In this document: piece after piece, positions 63,185 through 64,000 of the stretch
Numbering within the stretch: position 1 is the first letter of the stretch
Layout of the letters: each line of letters begins with the position of its first letter
Source of the DNA: Bradyrhizobium sp. ORS 285
GTDB taxonomy: Bacteria > Pseudomonadota > Alphaproteobacteria > Rhizobiales > Xanthobacteraceae
Length of the DNA stretch: 64,000 nt
Reading direction: 5' to 3'
NCBI RefSeq assembly: GCF_900176205.1
Contig: NZ_LT859959.1
Location: 4,051,001 to 4,115,000, forward strand
The notes under the pieces: generated by a model
What the model was told of the DNA's origin: nothing
Databases searched by the model: none
What the model saw: only the letters and a program-made list of their open reading frames with translations
Program-made: the position numbers and the translations under genes

Positions 63185-64000
63185 GAGACAGCCTCCTGGG
63201 CGACTGGTTCGGACGCCAATGCGCCGCCGTCGCGATTGAGTGTTTGAGTGATCTTGGTCAGGAGATCGCAGCGGGCCATCTCATAGCCAACCCTGACGGC
63301 CGAGGCAAAGCCCTCGGCATCGGTGCCGCCATGGCTCTTGACCACGATGCCCTTGAGCCCGAGCACCACGCTGCCATTGGAGCGGCGTGGATCGAGCCGG
63401 GCGCGCAGCGCTGCGAAAGCGCCGCGGGCAAACAAATAGCCGATCCGGGCCATGACGCTCGCCTGGATCGCGCCGCGCAGGAATTCGGTGACTTGGCGGG
63501 CCGTGCCCTCGGCCGCCTTCAGCGCGATATTGCCGCTGAAGCCTTCGGTCACGACCACGTCAGCGGCGCCCTTGCCGATACCGTCGCCCTCGACGAAGCC
63601 GATATAGTCGAGCTGCGGCAGGTTCATGGCGCGCAGCTGCTCGGCCGCCTCGCGAATCTCCTCGTGGCCTTTCATCTCCTCGACACCGATGTTGAGGAGC
63701 CCGACGGTCGGCTTGGGCTTGCCGAACAACACGCTCGCCAGCGCGCTGCCCATGACCGACAGCGCCACGAGATGATGCGCATCGCCGCCGATGGTCGCGC
63801 CGAGATCGAGCACCACCGATTCGCCGCGTGTCGTCGGCCAGATCGCCGCCAGCGCCGGCCGATCAATGCCATCCAGCGTGCGCAGGCAGAAGCGGGCCAT
63901 CGCGACCAGCGCGCCGGTGTTGCCGGCGGACACCGCGACATCCGCCTCGCCCTTCTTCACCGCCTCGATGGCAAGCCACATCGACGAGGTCTTGCGTCCG
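63181..64000 (-). CDS. plsX: Phosphate acyltransferase PlsX (partial, N-terminus outside window)
   Basis: The C-terminal 272 residues of PlsX, which makes acyl-phosphate from acyl-ACP for membrane phospholipid synthesis. Signatures: [77 protein letters not shown]. The gene runs off the right edge, with the missing start beyond 64000. It is coupled to fabH by a GTGA overlap. Confidence 0.95.
   Translation of the reverse strand, partial: GRKTSSMWLAIEAVKKGEADVAVSAGNTGALVAMARFCLRTLDGIDRPALAAIWPTTRGESVVLDLGATIGGDAHHLVALSVMGSALASVLFGKPKPTVGLLNIGVEEMKGHEEIREAAEQLRAMNLPQLDYIGFVEGDGIGKGAADVVVTEGFSGNIALKAAEGTARQVTEFLRGAIQASVMARIGYLFARGAFAALRARLDPRRSNGSVVLGLKGIVVKSHGGTDAEGFASAVRVGYEMARCDLLTKITQTLNRDGGALASEPVAQEAVS

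Overview
The window is typical of an alphaproteobacterial chromosome of the Bradyrhizobium type. It is GC-rich throughout. It carries the alphaproteobacterial cell-cycle regulator GcrA, the rhizobial glnB-glnA pair, the plsX-fabH-ihfA-merR-tRNA-Pro block, a CtaA/COX15 heme A synthase and rplM-rpsI. It also holds several families of short palindromic repeats of the kind that fill Bradyrhizobium intergenic regions. I see no phage, insertion-sequence transposase, plasmid or CRISPR locus. Genus is inferred from gene content and sequence recall, not from a database search.

Layout. 1-8.9 kb: a mandelate racemase, the NAD(P)HX repair enzyme Nnr, glnB behind a -24/-12 (RpoN) promoter, glnA with a strong terminator, then an AraC regulator, an aromatic-acid-type MFS transporter and a TIM-barrel lactonase/amidohydrolase that look like a small aromatic catabolism unit. 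9.0-17 kb: a repeat-filled gap, then a glutamine-amidotransferase-like hydrolase, an AI-2E family permease, an M20 peptidase/amidohydrolase, an HD hydrolase, an ABM monooxygenase and a membrane diguanylate cyclase. 17-25 kb: a Tat-exported metallophosphoesterase, rplM-rpsI, a PaaI-type thioesterase, an atypical enoyl-CoA hydratase-like protein, a CoA-binding protein and MetY. 25-28 kb: a VapBC-like toxin-antitoxin pair, ctaA and a DUF2842 protein. 28-37.5 kb: an exopolysaccharide locus (deacetylase-like protein, GNAT/CelD-like protein, Wzc/ExoP-like protein, GT4 glycosyltransferase, ExoY/WcaJ-like initiating transferase, Wzy-like polymerase). 37.5-47 kb: mixed metabolic genes, a TPR-GT9 fusion, gcrA, and a DUF559 nuclease gene between perfect 44-bp inverted repeats. 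47-53 kb: a BMP-type ABC transporter operon containing a biuret hydrolase, behind an exact RpoN promoter. 53-58 kb: two tandem oleate hydratases with an exported protein gene between them. 58-64 kb: an AraC/GyrI regulator, a methyltransferase, small hypotheticals, tRNA-Pro(GGG), merR, ihfA, fabH and the C-terminal part of plsX.

How the parts fit. Nitrogen status links two regions: glnB and the transporter/biuret-hydrolase operon both carry clear RpoN-type promoters, so purine- or urea-like nitrogen scavenging is probably induced on nitrogen limitation. The polysaccharide locus appears to encode initiation, chain extension, length control and polymerisation, but two of its proteins (the deacetylase-like and the BY-kinase-like domains) have lost their catalytic residues.

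The most unusual non-genic signals are two. One is a roughly 260-bp dispersed repeat in three copies whose nested hairpins show compensatory base changes. The other is the DUF559 cassette, a nuclease gene whose C-terminal tail is itself encoded by the flanking inverted repeat.
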